A stretch of DNA of 64,000 nt from the NCBI RefSeq assembly GCF_044336245.1, contig NZ_CP172346.1, positions 3,658,001-3,722,000 of the forward strand, given 5' to 3'. This document shows positions 33,509-42,881 of this stretch, one piece after another; position 1 is the first letter of the stretch, and each line of letters starts with the position of its first letter. The notes beneath the pieces are model-generated. The model saw only the letters and a list, made by a program, of their open reading frames with translations. It did no database searches and was not told the DNA's origin. This stretch comes from Schlesneria sphaerica (GTDB lineage: Bacteria > Planctomycetota > Planctomycetia > Planctomycetales > Planctomycetaceae). The position numbers were made by a program, and so were the translations under genes.

Positions 33509-33979
33509 TCAAATCACCGAGACGGGCTCAAACTGAGCGACCAGCTTTTCCAGCGCGTCTTTGGGATTCATATTGAAGAGCGCCTTTCCTCCGGTCCCCC
33601 AGGCCCCCTGATGGAAGTGAAACAGGGCAGTCGCATCACGCACTGTCGAAACAGCCGCAACGTCTTCCATATCACCTCCTTCAATCGCTTCAAACCGGAT
33701 GTTGACGCCCACGAATGCCGTCAACAGGCGAGTTGTTTTATCTCGACCGAACGTCACATCGTCGGACCATTCGCAGTCGACCCAACGTAAACCGCGGGGC
33801 TTTCCCACCGACTGAGCCAGGTCAAAGAACTTGGCTTCAAGCAATTCGCGACGCTGATGGAACAACTGAACCGCCTGACGTGCGTCGCGCCGCTGCCACT
33901 GTGCCGCCAGGGGGATCGCGGCGAATGCAAAGCCCACGAGACACAACAGCAGGAATGCCAGCGTCCAAACCCAGACCAT
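33509..33979 (-). CDS. Hypothetical single-pass membrane protein
   Basis: A 156-residue protein with an N-terminal hydrophobic segment (about residues 4-26), which is a signal anchor or signal peptide ending at AIPLAAQ. A soluble domain of about 120 residues follows, with a Trp/Asp-rich strand (GLRWVDCEWSDDVTF) and an alternating beta pattern. No family is recognised. The start has AGGTGAAG just upstream. It converges on rpmA across a shared terminator and diverges from the acetolactate synthase gene. Codon usage looks like that of its neighbours, so it is probably a real conserved planctomycete protein. Confidence 0.7.
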   Translation of the reverse strand: MVWVWTLAFLLLCLVGFAFAAIPLAAQWQRRDARQAVQLFHQRRELLEAKFFDLAQSVGKPRGLRWVDCEWSDDVTFGRDKTTRLLTAFVGVNIRFEAIEGGDMEDVAAVSTVRDATALFHFHQGAWGTGGKALFNMNPKDALEKLVAQFEPVSVI

Positions 33980-34486
33980 ACTTCACCTGCTCTTTCGTAC
34001 CGCACCCTCATCCGAATGTGCGCCGCCAGCGACAGGACCTGACTCAGACGAACCTTGTTGGCCCAAAACGCTCATCATAACAAGATTCGTACGACGATTG
34101 TCTTTTCTGCTGTCGGAGATCCCTGAAACCGTCCATTGAGGGGGCGGAATCAGGCCTCAGGTCGTCAGGACAACTTCGTGATCGCGGCTGTACGGGATTC
34201 CGAAACTCCGCTCCGCCATTACCGCGACAAAGACTTCCGTTCGGGCAAACTCGACCGTCTCGCGGGAAGCCGCTGAACGGCCTCCCGTAATCACCCTTAG
34301 TCACTTATTAAACACGAGTTACAGCATTTTCTCCCGACAAAAACGCCCTGCCACTAAAAGAGCACTCGAAACTCGCCATTTGCATGTATAGACTGATTGT
34401 CAGGTTGCGGTCGCGGCCGGGCCTGTTTTATTGCTTCAGGGAACGACGTTTCCCATGTCCAACTGCTTGTTTGAGGAACACTGATC
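33980..34486. other. Long leader region before the acetolactate synthase gene
   Basis: About 500 bp with no supported gene. Such genes are often controlled by attenuation, but I find no leader peptide rich in Leu, Val or Ile codons and no convincing terminator/antiterminator pair. GAGGAA lies about ten bases before the GTG start at 34487. Confidence 0.4.
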
Positions 34487-36277
34487 GTGTCGACTATCTC
34501 CGCCAGCCAGCCATTGTCAAACGCCACGCAAACGCTGACCGGGGCCGATGTCTTCGTCGAGTGCCTCATTCGACAGGGAACCGACGTCATTTTCGCCTAT
34601 CCGGGCGGCTGCAGCATGCCTCTGCATCAGTCGCTGACGCATCGCAGCGCCGAGATTCGAACCATCCTGCCACGCCATGAACAAGGTGGTGCGTTCGCCG
34701 CACAAGGCGTGTCGCGAACCACGGATCGCGTGGGCGTCTGCATGGGGACCAGTGGTCCCGGGGCGACGAATCTGGTGACGGCAATCGCCGACGCCAAGAT
34801 GGACAGCATTCCCATGGTGGCCATCTCGGCTCAGGTTCCGACCAACCTGATCGGGAGTGACGCTTTTCAGGAAACCCCGATGGTCGAAATCTGTCGGGCC
34901 ATCACCAAGCATCACTATCTGCTGACCAGAACAGAAGACATCCCCCGGGTCATCAAGGAAGCATTCCACATTGCCCGCACGGGACGACCTGGTCCTGTGT
35001 TGATCGACGTCCCCAAGGACGTTCAGCTCAACAAGGTGACCTGGGACGTGGACTATGATCCCGAAATGAACTTGCCCGGCTACCATCCGGAAGTTCGACG
35101 GGCTCATCCCAACCAGATTCGCGCGATCCTGAAAATGATCCGGGAATCCAAGAAGCCGATCTTCTATGCCGGGGGCGGGATCATCCAGGCCAACGCGTCG
35201 GAAGAATTCACGAAGTTTGCTCGCAAGACCGGAATCCCTGTTGCCACGACCGTGATGGGGATCGGCTGTTTCCCCGGCGACGACCCCCAATCCCTGCATA
35301 TGCTTGGTATGCACGGCACGGTGTACTCAAACTACGCAATCAACGAAGCAGACCTGCTGCTGGCGTTTGGTGTTCGCTTTGATGACCGCGTGACCGGGAA
35401 GCTCAGCGAGTTCGCTCAGCACGGCAAAGTGGTGCACGTCGATATCGATCCGTCAGAACTGCACAAGAACAAAGTCGCCGACATCGGCGTGGTCGCCAAC
35501 ATCAAGGAAGTGCTGCAGGGACTGAACGCGATGATCGCGGACGATGACGTCCCCAAGATCGACGAGTGGTGGGATAAGGTCAATGGCTGGAAGAAGCAGT
35601 ACCCGCTTCGCGTGAAAGACAGCGGTGACTACATCATCCCTCAGTACGCAATCGAAGAATTGTGGCGTCAGACCAAGGATCGCGACACGTACATCACCGT
35701 GGGCGTGGGTCAGCACCAGATGTGGGCGGCACAGTTCTACAAATTTGATCGCCCTCGACGCTGGCTGAGCAGTTCAGGCTTGGGAACCATGGGCTTCGGT
35801 TTGCCAGCCGCCATGGGTGTTCAGGCCGCGCATCCGGACTCACTGGTGGTCGACATCGACGGCGATGGCTGCATGCTGATGAACGTGCAGGAACTGGCGA
35901 CGCTGAAATGCGAAAACCTGCCCGTCAAGACGCTGTTGCTGAACAACCAGCACCTGGGGATGGTGATGCAGTGGGAAGACCGTTTCCTCGAAGGAAATCG
36001 TGCTCACACCTACCTGGGACCCGTTGATCATCCGGAAGCGGTCGGAGCAGGCGAGGGGGGACACTACGAAGAGACCTACCCGAACTTCGTCCAGATCGCG
36101 AAGGGATTCGGACTGGGTGCCGCACAGGTTCGCAGCAAGAAGGAATTCCCGGCGGCTCTCAAGGCCATGCTGGATTACGATGGCCCCTATGTGCTGGACG
36201 TCATCTGCCCCTACCAGGAGCACGTCCTGCCCATGATCCCCGGTGGCAAGACCGTCAAGGACATTATCCTCGAGTAA
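34487..36277 (+). CDS. ilvB: Acetolactate synthase, catalytic (large) subunit
   Basis: A 596-residue thiamine-diphosphate enzyme that joins two pyruvates, or pyruvate and 2-oxobutyrate, at the first common step of branched-chain amino acid synthesis. The N-terminal TPP domain has FAYPGG and the catalytic Glu65 in RHEQGG. The central domain carries the FAD-associated region (about 200-340). The C-terminal TPP domain has the GDG motif near 459 followed by the conserved Asn about seven residues later, and QHLGMV. The MVxQWEDRFLEGNRA stretch and overall length are typical of the biosynthetic rather than catabolic (AlsS) enzyme. The regulatory small subunit ilvN does not follow; a terminator does. 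The GTG start is supported by GAGGAA upstream. Confidence 0.95.
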   Translation: MSTISASQPLSNATQTLTGADVFVECLIRQGTDVIFAYPGGCSMPLHQSLTHRSAEIRTILPRHEQGGAFAAQGVSRTTDRVGVCMGTSGPGATNLVTAIADAKMDSIPMVAISAQVPTNLIGSDAFQETPMVEICRAITKHHYLLTRTEDIPRVIKEAFHIARTGRPGPVLIDVPKDVQLNKVTWDVDYDPEMNLPGYHPEVRRAHPNQIRAILKMIRESKKPIFYAGGGIIQANASEEFTKFARKTGIPVATTVMGIGCFPGDDPQSLHMLGMHGTVYSNYAINEADLLLAFGVRFDDRVTGKLSEFAQHGKVVHVDIDPSELHKNKVADIGVVANIKEVLQGLNAMIADDDVPKIDEWWDKVNGWKKQYPLRVKDSGDYIIPQYAIEELWRQTKDRDTYITVGVGQHQMWAAQFYKFDRPRRWLSSSGLGTMGFGLPAAMGVQAAHPDSLVVDIDGDGCMLMNVQELATLKCENLPVKTLLLNNQHLGMVMQWEDRFLEGNRAHTYLGPVDHPEAVGAGEGGHYEETYPNFVQIAKGFGLGAAQVRSKKEFPAALKAMLDYDGPYVLDVICPYQEHVLPMIPGGKTVKDIILE

Positions 36278-36324
36278 TGTTCCGACACGTCGCAACCATT
36301 GCGATGACTGCCAGCTCACTTTTC

Positions 36325-36360
36325 CGCCCTTCTTGAGCATTCCCTCGCTCAAGAAGGGCG
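36325..36360 (+). terminator. Hairpin after ilvB, probable terminator
   Basis: A perfect 14-bp stem, cgcccttcttgagc and gctcaagaagggcg, encloses an 8-base loop. The tract after it is catttct, a weak U-run, so termination may be partial or may depend on other factors. It lies about 50 bp past the ilvB stop. Confidence 0.7.
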
Positions 36361-36492
36361 CATTTCTGCGGATCGTGAGCTTCCACTCTGCGACCTCTCT
36401 GACGAATGTCGCCCCCATTCATGCCGGAGCGGGACCAGAGGCCGAGCTGACGATTCCGGATTCCTTGTCTCTCCACCGCTAAGGATCGGGTC

Positions 36493-36879
36493 ATGTCCTC
36501 CTCTCTGAATGAAACCTCCAATCTGGCCACCAGGATTGTCGACCGTCTCGAAGAAATCATCCTCCTGGCGGAACGCGAAACGAAGCCGCTGGAACTCGAC
36601 CCGCTGCGGAAGGAGCTCTTCGAACTGTTCGTGACCGCGAACGGGGCCGGGTATACCGAAGACGACTCTGACCCGGATCTTTCGGCCGACGGTATCTGCC
36701 GCACACTCGGATCACGCTGGGGCCTGGCCGACGCTGCCCGGAGCGCCGTGGAATCTACGGGCCGCATTCCATCGACTCACTTGTCCAAGATGCGTCTGCT
36801 GTGGTCGCTGATGCGAATGTGGATGGAGTGGACCTACGCCTGGAGCCGCTGGGAAGAATTTCACCGCGAAGCCGAATGA
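36493..36879 (+). CDS. Hypothetical protein, 128 residues
   Basis: The product is predicted soluble and mostly helical, acidic in the first half (PLRKELFELF, DDSDPDLSADGI) and rich in Trp and Met at the C-terminus (LWSLMRMWMEWTYAWSRWEEF). No domain is recognised. The gene lies in an open 215-bp plus 200-bp space between ilvB and the GspE-like gene. The composition and the amphipathic C-terminal helix suggest a real protein that contacts a partner or a membrane surface, but there is no functional clue. Confidence 0.65.
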   Translation: MSSSLNETSNLATRIVDRLEEIILLAERETKPLELDPLRKELFELFVTANGAGYTEDDSDPDLSADGICRTLGSRWGLADAARSAVESTGRIPSTHLSKMRLLWSLMRMWMEWTYAWSRWEEFHREAE

Positions 36880-37079
36880 TTCCGCGAGATTTACATTGGA
36901 CTTTTCTTCATCGGGTTGCAACTTTGGTGTGACTCCCGTATTCGATGCATATTAAAACGACTTTGTGTCAAAATTCCGCTCGCGTGATCGAGGCCTCGGG
37001 CACGATGCGAACGGGCGTGGCAGCGTTGAAGGTGTGTTCGAATCCGGTTTTTCAGTGAATACTGTTCAAGCAGCGATCC

Positions 37080-38903
37080 ATGATGAAACCCCCCTCAGCT
37101 TTTCTACCGATCTGCCTGTTCATTCTGGTAGCACTGATCGGTTTGACCAGCTCGCGTCAGGCGCTCGCTCAGGGGCCCGAAGCTGCACCCGCCGTCTCCC
37201 CGGTCGGCACCGCTGTTCGAGACGCGAATGCCTACCCGCCTGTCCCCGGCGGGTTTTATCGCGGAAGCCATCCCTCGCGGCCGGAACTGCGCGGGTTCTA
37301 TTTTCACAATGTGATGCTGGTCTATCTGCTGGGGCTGTTTGTACTTTGGGTCTGGACGGCGAACTGGATCGACACGGACGCTCACGACCTGAAAGTTCGT
37401 CCTCTCATTTGGAACTCTGTCGTCCTCTTGTCCGGGGTTTCGGGATTCGTCCTTGCGCTGTGTGCCCCCAGTGGGCTCCTCAGCTTCCTGGCGATGACCG
37501 CCGGTTACGGGATTCCGCTCGGTATTTACGCTTCTGAGCGAAACAAACGGGTTCCGGATTCAGCAAAAATCCTGACCCCACGGCATCTCAAGTCGGTCGC
37601 CTTGCGAACCCTGGCGCGACTGGGGGTCAAACTGAATGCGAAGGAAGCACGCAGCGTTGCGGGAGGACCGCCGATTCGCCTGATCGGAAAGTCAGGAAAA
37701 GGGGCTGGCGAAGTCGATCGATCGCGGCAGGTCGAAAGCTCATCGGGCTACATCGCGGCTCGAGAACTGATCTACGACGCCATCCTGCGTCGCACCACGG
37801 ACATCCACCTGGAGCCCAAAGAAGGGGAAATGTCCGTCCGTCTGCGAATCGATGGCGTGATGTATCCCGCTGAACCATTCGATCGCAGCACGGGGGATGC
37901 CCTCGTCAACATCTTCAAGGTTCTGTCCGCAATGGACATCACCGAACGGCGCAAGCCGCAGGACGGGAGCTTCCGTGCCGAGATGGAAGGACGGACCATC
38001 GACTTCCGCGTCGCTACCCAGGGTCTGCAGGGTGGCGAAAAGATGGTGATCCGTATTCTCGATAAGGGAGCCACTGCGAAGACGCTGGTCGACCTGGGAA
38101 TGCGGAAGCAGCTTGTCGAACAGATGCAAAGCATCGTCAGCCAGCCGCACGGCATGTTCCTGACGTGTGGTCCCACCGGTGCAGGTAAGTCGACGACCCT
38201 TTACGCCGCCCTGCAGGAAATCAACGCGTATGAGAACAACATCATCACGGTTGAGGACCCCGTCGAATACCGAATGCCGAATGTCACGCAGATTGAAATC
38301 AATTCCAAGGCGGGCCAGACATTCGCCACCGCACTGAGAAGCATTCTGCGGCAGGACCCTGACGTGGTCATGATCGGGGAAATTCGTGACGGCGAAACGG
38401 CCAAGATCTCGTGCCAGGCCGCAAACACCGGTCACATGGTTTTCTCGACCATTCACGCCAACGACACCATTGCCGCACTTTTCCGATTGATCGATCTTGA
38501 AGTCGAGCCGTTCCTGCTGGCCAGTTCGATCTCGGCAATTCTTGGTCAGCGACTGGTGCGGAAACTGTGCCAGGACTGCAAGGAAGCCTACAAGCCGTCC
38601 GCCGACCTGCTTCAGAAGATCGGACTTCCCGCGGACAAGGTCGATAAGTTTTTCCGGCCACCCACCCGCTCTCAAGTGACCTGTCCTTCCTGCAATGGGC
38701 TCGGTTACGTCGGTCGTGTCGGTGTCTTTGAACTGCTGGTAATTAATGACCGGTTGCGGGATTTGATCCGCGAGTCCCCTAACATGTCTGCCATCAAGGC
38801 CGAAGCCCGTAAAAACGGCATGCTGTATATGAAAGAAGAAGGTCTGCGACTGGTCGTGAAAGGAACCACATCCATCGAAGAGCTTCAGCGAGTGGTCAAG
38901 TAA
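37080..38903 (+). CDS. Membrane-anchored GspE/PilB-type secretion ATPase
   Basis: A 607-residue protein whose C-terminal part (about 220-607) is a complete type II secretion/type IV pilus ATPase: the RRTTDIHLEP segment, Walker A GPTGAGKS (364-371), Asp box ITVEDPVEY, Walker B DVVMIGEIRD, His box FSTIHAND, and a zinc-binding tetracysteine (CQDC, CPSC). The usual soluble N1 domain is replaced. There is an N-terminal hydrophobic segment (about 9-30) that looks like a signal peptide, then a Pro-rich stretch, then three more hydrophobic segments (about 78-94, 112-128, 131-151). This would bind the ATPase directly to the membrane without a GspL/PilM-type platform. The CvpA-like gene follows after 87 bp. 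The gspF homologue is 15 kb away. Confidence 0.9.
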   Translation: MMKPPSAFLPICLFILVALIGLTSSRQALAQGPEAAPAVSPVGTAVRDANAYPPVPGGFYRGSHPSRPELRGFYFHNVMLVYLLGLFVLWVWTANWIDTDAHDLKVRPLIWNSVVLLSGVSGFVLALCAPSGLLSFLAMTAGYGIPLGIYASERNKRVPDSAKILTPRHLKSVALRTLARLGVKLNAKEARSVAGGPPIRLIGKSGKGAGEVDRSRQVESSSGYIAARELIYDAILRRTTDIHLEPKEGEMSVRLRIDGVMYPAEPFDRSTGDALVNIFKVLSAMDITERRKPQDGSFRAEMEGRTIDFRVATQGLQGGEKMVIRILDKGATAKTLVDLGMRKQLVEQMQSIVSQPHGMFLTCGPTGAGKSTTLYAALQEINAYENNIITVEDPVEYRMPNVTQIEINSKAGQTFATALRSILRQDPDVVMIGEIRDGETAKISCQAANTGHMVFSTIHANDTIAALFRLIDLEVEPFLLASSISAILGQRLVRKLCQDCKEAYKPSADLLQKIGLPADKVDKFFRPPTRSQVTCPSCNGLGYVGRVGVFELLVINDRLRDLIRESPNMSAIKAEARKNGMLYMKEEGLRLVVKGTTSIEELQRVVK

Positions 38904-38990
38904 ACCGCTCGCGTGCAATTCCTGCGACATCGAAGAGTTACAACCGGACAACTCAGCGACATTGTTCAACGTCAACAGGTCTGAAACATC

Positions 38991-39719
38991 ATGTCTTTGA
39001 TTGAAATTGCACTGCTGGTTGTCGTTGGGGTCGTCACCTGGCTCGTGTCGAGCGAAGGGATCTGGGGCGCGGCACAGACCTTTTTGTGTACCTTGCTGGC
39101 AGGCCTTGTGGCGATGAATTTTTTCGAACCGCTGGCGAATGCCATCCGCGGCATCGTCGGTGACGACTACGCCGATGTGGTCGCACTGCTCGGACTGTTC
39201 ACGGCGCTCGTCTTCGCGCTGCGAATGGGAACGGAGCATTTGGCACCCAGCTATATCCAGGTCATCCCGATCCTCGACACCGTGGGAAAGTGGGGTTTCG
39301 GAGCGATCACCGGATACCTCACCGTGGCCATCTTCCTGACCGCCCTGCACACCGCCCCTCTTCCACGTGAGTTTCTGGGTTTCAAACCAGAGCGGGATAA
39401 CTTCTTCGGCAATGCTCCTGACCGGCAGTGGCTGGGGTTCGTGCAGTACGTTTCTGAAAAGCCGCTTGCTCGAGCCATTTTCAAAGACAAGATCGGCAAC
39501 CAGGACATTGTCGTCGTTCACGCGTTTGACGGCCGATACGAAAAGATCGGTGACCCGGCCCGGCCCTATCCGAACCGCATCTGGTCCTCATTTCCCATCC
39601 GCTATGCTCAGCGTCGTGAGCGCATCGGCAACCATTTAGCCGGTTCGACTCCCGCTCCCCCCGTTCAGCAGATCACTCCACCCACGGGCCCCGGCGGGGT
39701 CAGCAATCCCGGCTTCTAG
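38991..39719 (+). CDS. CvpA-like integral membrane protein
   Basis: A 242-residue protein with about four hydrophobic segments in the first 125 residues in the pattern of CvpA proteins (colicin V production accessory family), including GIWGAAQTFLCTLLAGLVA and the FFEP turn. The C-terminal half is soluble with a Pro-rich tail (PAPPVQQI). CvpA family members act in envelope homeostasis, and some are needed for colicin V export; the exact molecular role is not settled. It lies downstream of the GspE-like gene in the same orientation and is probably co-transcribed with it. Confidence 0.78.
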   Translation: MSLIEIALLVVVGVVTWLVSSEGIWGAAQTFLCTLLAGLVAMNFFEPLANAIRGIVGDDYADVVALLGLFTALVFALRMGTEHLAPSYIQVIPILDTVGKWGFGAITGYLTVAIFLTALHTAPLPREFLGFKPERDNFFGNAPDRQWLGFVQYVSEKPLARAIFKDKIGNQDIVVVHAFDGRYEKIGDPARPYPNRIWSSFPIRYAQRRERIGNHLAGSTPAPPVQQITPPTGPGGVSNPGF

Positions 39720-39833
39720 CAGGATGTCTGCTTTCCAGTCGTCGTCGTCCGAGAGTTTCGTCCGCCGAACAACAGGCCCCGGTGAGTCCGATCAAGGCCC
39801 CCGAGGTTGACCACTTTCGCTTCCATCGCGGGC

Positions 39834-41159
39834 CTATTCGGTACCGTGGTCGGGAGGCGAAACTTCGCGAGGACGAACGCTCCGCGACACCGCTCCTGCA
39901 ACGAAGAGTGAGATGGCCGGGGTCAGCGGAGCACGCATTCGTGCATTCGTCCAGTAGACCAGATGCGCCAACTGCACGGTCACGATCATCGCGTAGAGCG
40001 GCAGCCACGCCGTCGAGCCTCGCCTGGCCCCGATCAGGATCGCTCCGCAGAATCCAAGAATCAGAATTGCCCCGTAGTACCAGCCGATCGCCAAGACCAG
40101 ATTTCCTGAAACCTGCTCAGCGGCTTCTCCTTGGGGAACGGTATTCCACAGGCTGCGGACGCGATGCAGTGTTGCTTTGGCGAATAATTGTGGTTCCGCC
40201 GCAATCGTCTTTCGCCCCTGCTGTGAATACCACTTGTCTCGTACGACTTCAGACGCCTCGGCTCCCAGTTGTTGCTGAATCTGCGATTCGATATCCGCCT
40301 GCCATTCGGTCAGGCTCTGGTTCTGCCAGACAGTTCCCCAAGGCTGCTGAACGACTTCGTGATAAAACACGGGATTGTTGCTGAGGAACAGTGTGTATCC
40401 CCCATGGGTGGTCGTCAGAATCGGGACCCCCAGGACCCACCAGTTCCGAACCAGCCAGGGACCAACGACCAGCGCCGTTCCCGTCGCACAGCAAATCCAC
40501 TGCGACGCCAGACTGGTCCAGGGGGAACCAGGATTGTCCGACCGCTGCCGTCGATGGACGAGATAACTGCCCCCGTACCAGAAGAGGACGATGGGCCAGA
40601 ATGTCGGACGGCACAGGACGAGCAACCCAAAACTCAGGCCGCTGAAGAGCCAACGGCAGCAGGCTCGGTCCTTCGGGGATGTGAGAGCCAAAGAAGCAGA
40701 CCACATCCACAAGACCGCCAGCAGGGTGCAGACGGATTCTGTCATCGGCTGACTGACATAACGCAGCAGCATCGGGTCAATGGCCACCAACCCAGCGGCG
40801 AGGAAGCGACTGCGACCAAGTTTCAGCAGATTTCCCAGTCGCTCGGTCAACCAGACCCCGAGCACTCCCGCGACCAGATTGATTCCGGCAACTACGATCG
40901 GTGCGGGGAATGCCATCAGTCCCGCAGCGAGCATCAGCGGGTAGAGCGGTGGCCGGTAGGCTGTCGGTTGAGTGCTACCGGGACTGCTGAATCCGCGTCC
41001 TTGTGCGACGCCGGTTGCGATCCCCAGGTAGGCATCGCGGTCTTGTGTCAGTTCATCCGGATGCATCAAAATCACGGCGAGACGCAGTCCCGCCGCCAGC
41101 ATCAGAAGCAGGATGAGCCCCAACCTTTCGGGGCGGGAACGCTGTTTAGACGCATCCAT
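39834..41159 (-). CDS. Membrane glycosyltransferase, GT39/ArnT-like
   Basis: A 441-residue polytopic membrane protein of the dolichyl-phosphate-mannose-protein mannosyltransferase (GT39/GT83) superfamily. Its first periplasmic loop carries the acidic cluster HPDELTQDRDAYLGIA, the usual metal- and lipid-phosphosugar site, followed by AYRPPLYPL. About ten to eleven hydrophobic segments follow. A soluble loop of about 80 residues (NNPVFYHEV, QSLTEWQADI) precedes the last three membrane segments. It would transfer a sugar from a lipid-linked donor to a lipid or protein at the outer face of the inner membrane; donor and acceptor are unknown. The start at 41157-41159 is preferred to a TTG two codons upstream. 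Confidence 0.82.
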   Translation of the reverse strand: MDASKQRSRPERLGLILLLMLAAGLRLAVILMHPDELTQDRDAYLGIATGVAQGRGFSSPGSTQPTAYRPPLYPLMLAAGLMAFPAPIVVAGINLVAGVLGVWLTERLGNLLKLGRSRFLAAGLVAIDPMLLRYVSQPMTESVCTLLAVLWMWSASLALTSPKDRACCRWLFSGLSFGLLVLCRPTFWPIVLFWYGGSYLVHRRQRSDNPGSPWTSLASQWICCATGTALVVGPWLVRNWWVLGVPILTTTHGGYTLFLSNNPVFYHEVVQQPWGTVWQNQSLTEWQADIESQIQQQLGAEASEVVRDKWYSQQGRKTIAAEPQLFAKATLHRVRSLWNTVPQGEAAEQVSGNLVLAIGWYYGAILILGFCGAILIGARRGSTAWLPLYAMIVTVQLAHLVYWTNARMRAPLTPAISLFVAGAVSRSVRPREVSPPDHGTE

Positions 41160-41206
41160 GGACAATTACTTTTCTTATCGGAAAACCGGATGCGACCGAC
41201 GAGCCT

Positions 41207-41593
41207 TCAGGGATTCTCCTTCACCACCACCTTGATCTGCTCAGGCTCCTTCAACTTGATCTGAGGCTTTCCCATCTCCAGCACGACGGTGCCCGTCACT
41301 TCGACGACTTTCCCCTTAAAGTGCTCTTCCGGCTTTTCGATGCCCGCTTTCTTGAATTTTTCGAGGTCATCTTTGGAGATAAAAATGGTGAAGTTTGCCG
41401 GGTTCTTAAAGTCCTCTTCCGAGTTGAGATAGCGGTTACCACGCCCTCCTGTCGACTTCACTTCCATCCGCAGAACGACTTTCTCGTTGATCTTTTTTGC
41501 TGCCTCAGCCGGTGTGAGCGGTTCCGCCTGGGCGACGGAGACCAGCAACAGGGGAACCAGACAACGAATCAAAAATGACCCACAAGCATGCAT
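41207..41593 (-). CDS. Secreted OB-fold-like protein
   Basis: The 128-residue protein has a signal peptide (about residues 1-22, ending SVAQA). The body shows an EKVVLRMEVKSTGG strand, a central Asn/Phe-rich segment with NFTIFI, and HFKGKVVEVTGTV, the pattern of a small periplasmic OB-fold in which G-K-x-V-x-V-x-G is typical. Similar planctomycete proteins are annotated as nucleic-acid-binding OB-fold, but in the periplasm a ligand other than nucleic acid is as likely. The start at 41593 has GGAG eight bases upstream. It lies 47 bp upstream of the glycosyltransferase gene and may be co-transcribed. Confidence 0.72.
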   Translation of the reverse strand: MHACGSFLIRCLVPLLLVSVAQAEPLTPAEAAKKINEKVVLRMEVKSTGGRGNRYLNSEEDFKNPANFTIFISKDDLEKFKKAGIEKPEEHFKGKVVEVTGTVVLEMGKPQIKLKEPEQIKVVVKENP

Positions 41594-41789
41594 TACGAAC
41601 TCTCCAGTGACTGATCCGTCCACATCAACCGTCGGGAAGCAACGACCCGCTACAGCCTACCGATTTTCGGTCGCAAGAACGAACCGATCAGCGGCACCCA
41701 AGGAGTTTTCTTCCCGGCTTATGACGGAATGAGCTCATGGAACGTCTTGATTGAACTGTCTTCATCGAACCGTGTTCATTGGACCGAGT

Positions 41790-42539
41790 TCATTGGACGG
41801 TATAGGGCCCGTCATCCGCGGCGAAGGGAGCCGACTCCCCCTGAAGCAGGCACCAAGCATTCTCGGCCGCGCGCTGCTCGGCTTCTTTCTTGTTGGGTCC
41901 CCAGGCGGGAGGGAAGATGTCCGTTCCCACGATGGCCGCAATCTTGAAACACTTCAGATGATCAGGACCGCATTCATCAAGGAGCTGATACATCGGAGTT
42001 CCGCGCTGATTCTTCTGAACCAGTTGCTGCAGCAGGCTCTTGTAATTGCGCCCGTAGGACGATTCGATCGTGCGATCGATTTCAGGCTCAAGCAGTCGGA
42101 TCAGGAACGGTTTGACGACATCCATCCCGCCGTCGAGATACAATCCGGCCACGATCGATTCGAAAACCGCTGCCTGCACGGAAACAGGGATGTTCTCGAA
42201 CTCCGACAGCCCTTTCCCCAAGCGCAGAAACTCACCCAGCCGCAGCTCACCACTCAATTTGGCACAGATCGTTCGGCTAACGACCACCGATTTAATGCGG
42301 GTCAGTTCGCCTTCCGTCTTCTCCGGGAACCGACGGAACAAGAGCTCACAGACAACGGTCCCCAGAATCGCGTCGCCGAGAAACTCCAGTCGCTCGTTGG
42401 AATCGAGCCGGGTGCGGGCAATCGACGAGTGTGTGAGACATCTCAGCAACAAAGAGCGATCCCGAAATTCGTAGTCGAGGGCTCTTTCACAAGCGCTAAG
42501 CGTATCTTCCAAATCAGAAGTTATAGAAGTAATAGACAT
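41790..42539 (-). CDS. rnc: Ribonuclease III
   Basis: A 249-residue double-strand-specific endoribonuclease for rRNA and mRNA processing. The catalytic domain (about residues 8-150) has the family signature NERLEFLGDAILG with the metal-binding Glu and Asp. A second acidic site lies in AVFESIVAGLYLD. A C-terminal double-stranded-RNA-binding domain (about 165-235) ends with the KKEAEQRAAENAW helix. The start at 42537-42539 is preferred because GGGGAA lies seven bases upstream and the upstream 44 codons have no family match. The gene is solitary here, without the era or lepB neighbours seen elsewhere. Confidence 0.93.
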   Translation of the reverse strand: MSITSITSDLEDTLSACERALDYEFRDRSLLLRCLTHSSIARTRLDSNERLEFLGDAILGTVVCELLFRRFPEKTEGELTRIKSVVVSRTICAKLSGELRLGEFLRLGKGLSEFENIPVSVQAAVFESIVAGLYLDGGMDVVKPFLIRLLEPEIDRTIESSYGRNYKSLLQQLVQKNQRGTPMYQLLDECGPDHLKCFKIAAIVGTDIFPPAWGPNKKEAEQRAAENAWCLLQGESAPFAADDGPYTVQ

Positions 42540-42793
42540 GAATGTTCCCCGCCGCGGATGGTTCGGACGATACCGTCCAGCGCGGGATCTGAGGTGGGAC
42601 GGAAGAAAATCCGTACTACCCCTGATCTCAAGCTCCTTGTCTTCTATATTTCGTGCCGGGATGGCTGTCAATCGGAAGCTCGATTTTCGAACAACCGTCC
42701 TCGATCAGATCTCGCAGTCACTGACCATCAGAACACCCCCTGAGGGTTGGGAATCGACGGCAGGGGGACAACATTTTCCAGCCGGAAAAGGCA

Positions 42794-42829
42794 ACCGGCA
42801 GCCTTTCCCTTGCGGGGAAGACTGCCGGT
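42794..42829 (-). terminator. Probable terminator of the second DUF1501 gene
   Basis: On the minus strand an accggcag/ctgccggt outer stem with an inner cttccc/gggaaa stem forms a hairpin, followed by tgccttttcc, about 50 bases after the DUF1501 stop. It is positioned to end that transcript. Confidence 0.65.
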
Positions 42830-42881
42830 GCTCGTTTACTGCGGAAGCTCGTCCTCAGCCTGGCCCGAGAGCCAGATGAGG

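Noticed and set aside
37740..39521. 593-codon minus-strand open frame
   Set aside because: Antisense to the GspE-like and CvpA-like genes and spanning the gap between them. It is His, Asp and Gln rich with no family signature; the plus-strand genes have unmistakable motifs.
40269..41264. 331-codon plus-strand open frame
   Set aside because: Antisense to the polytopic glycosyltransferase; very rich in Arg, Gln and Pro, with no domain or leader.
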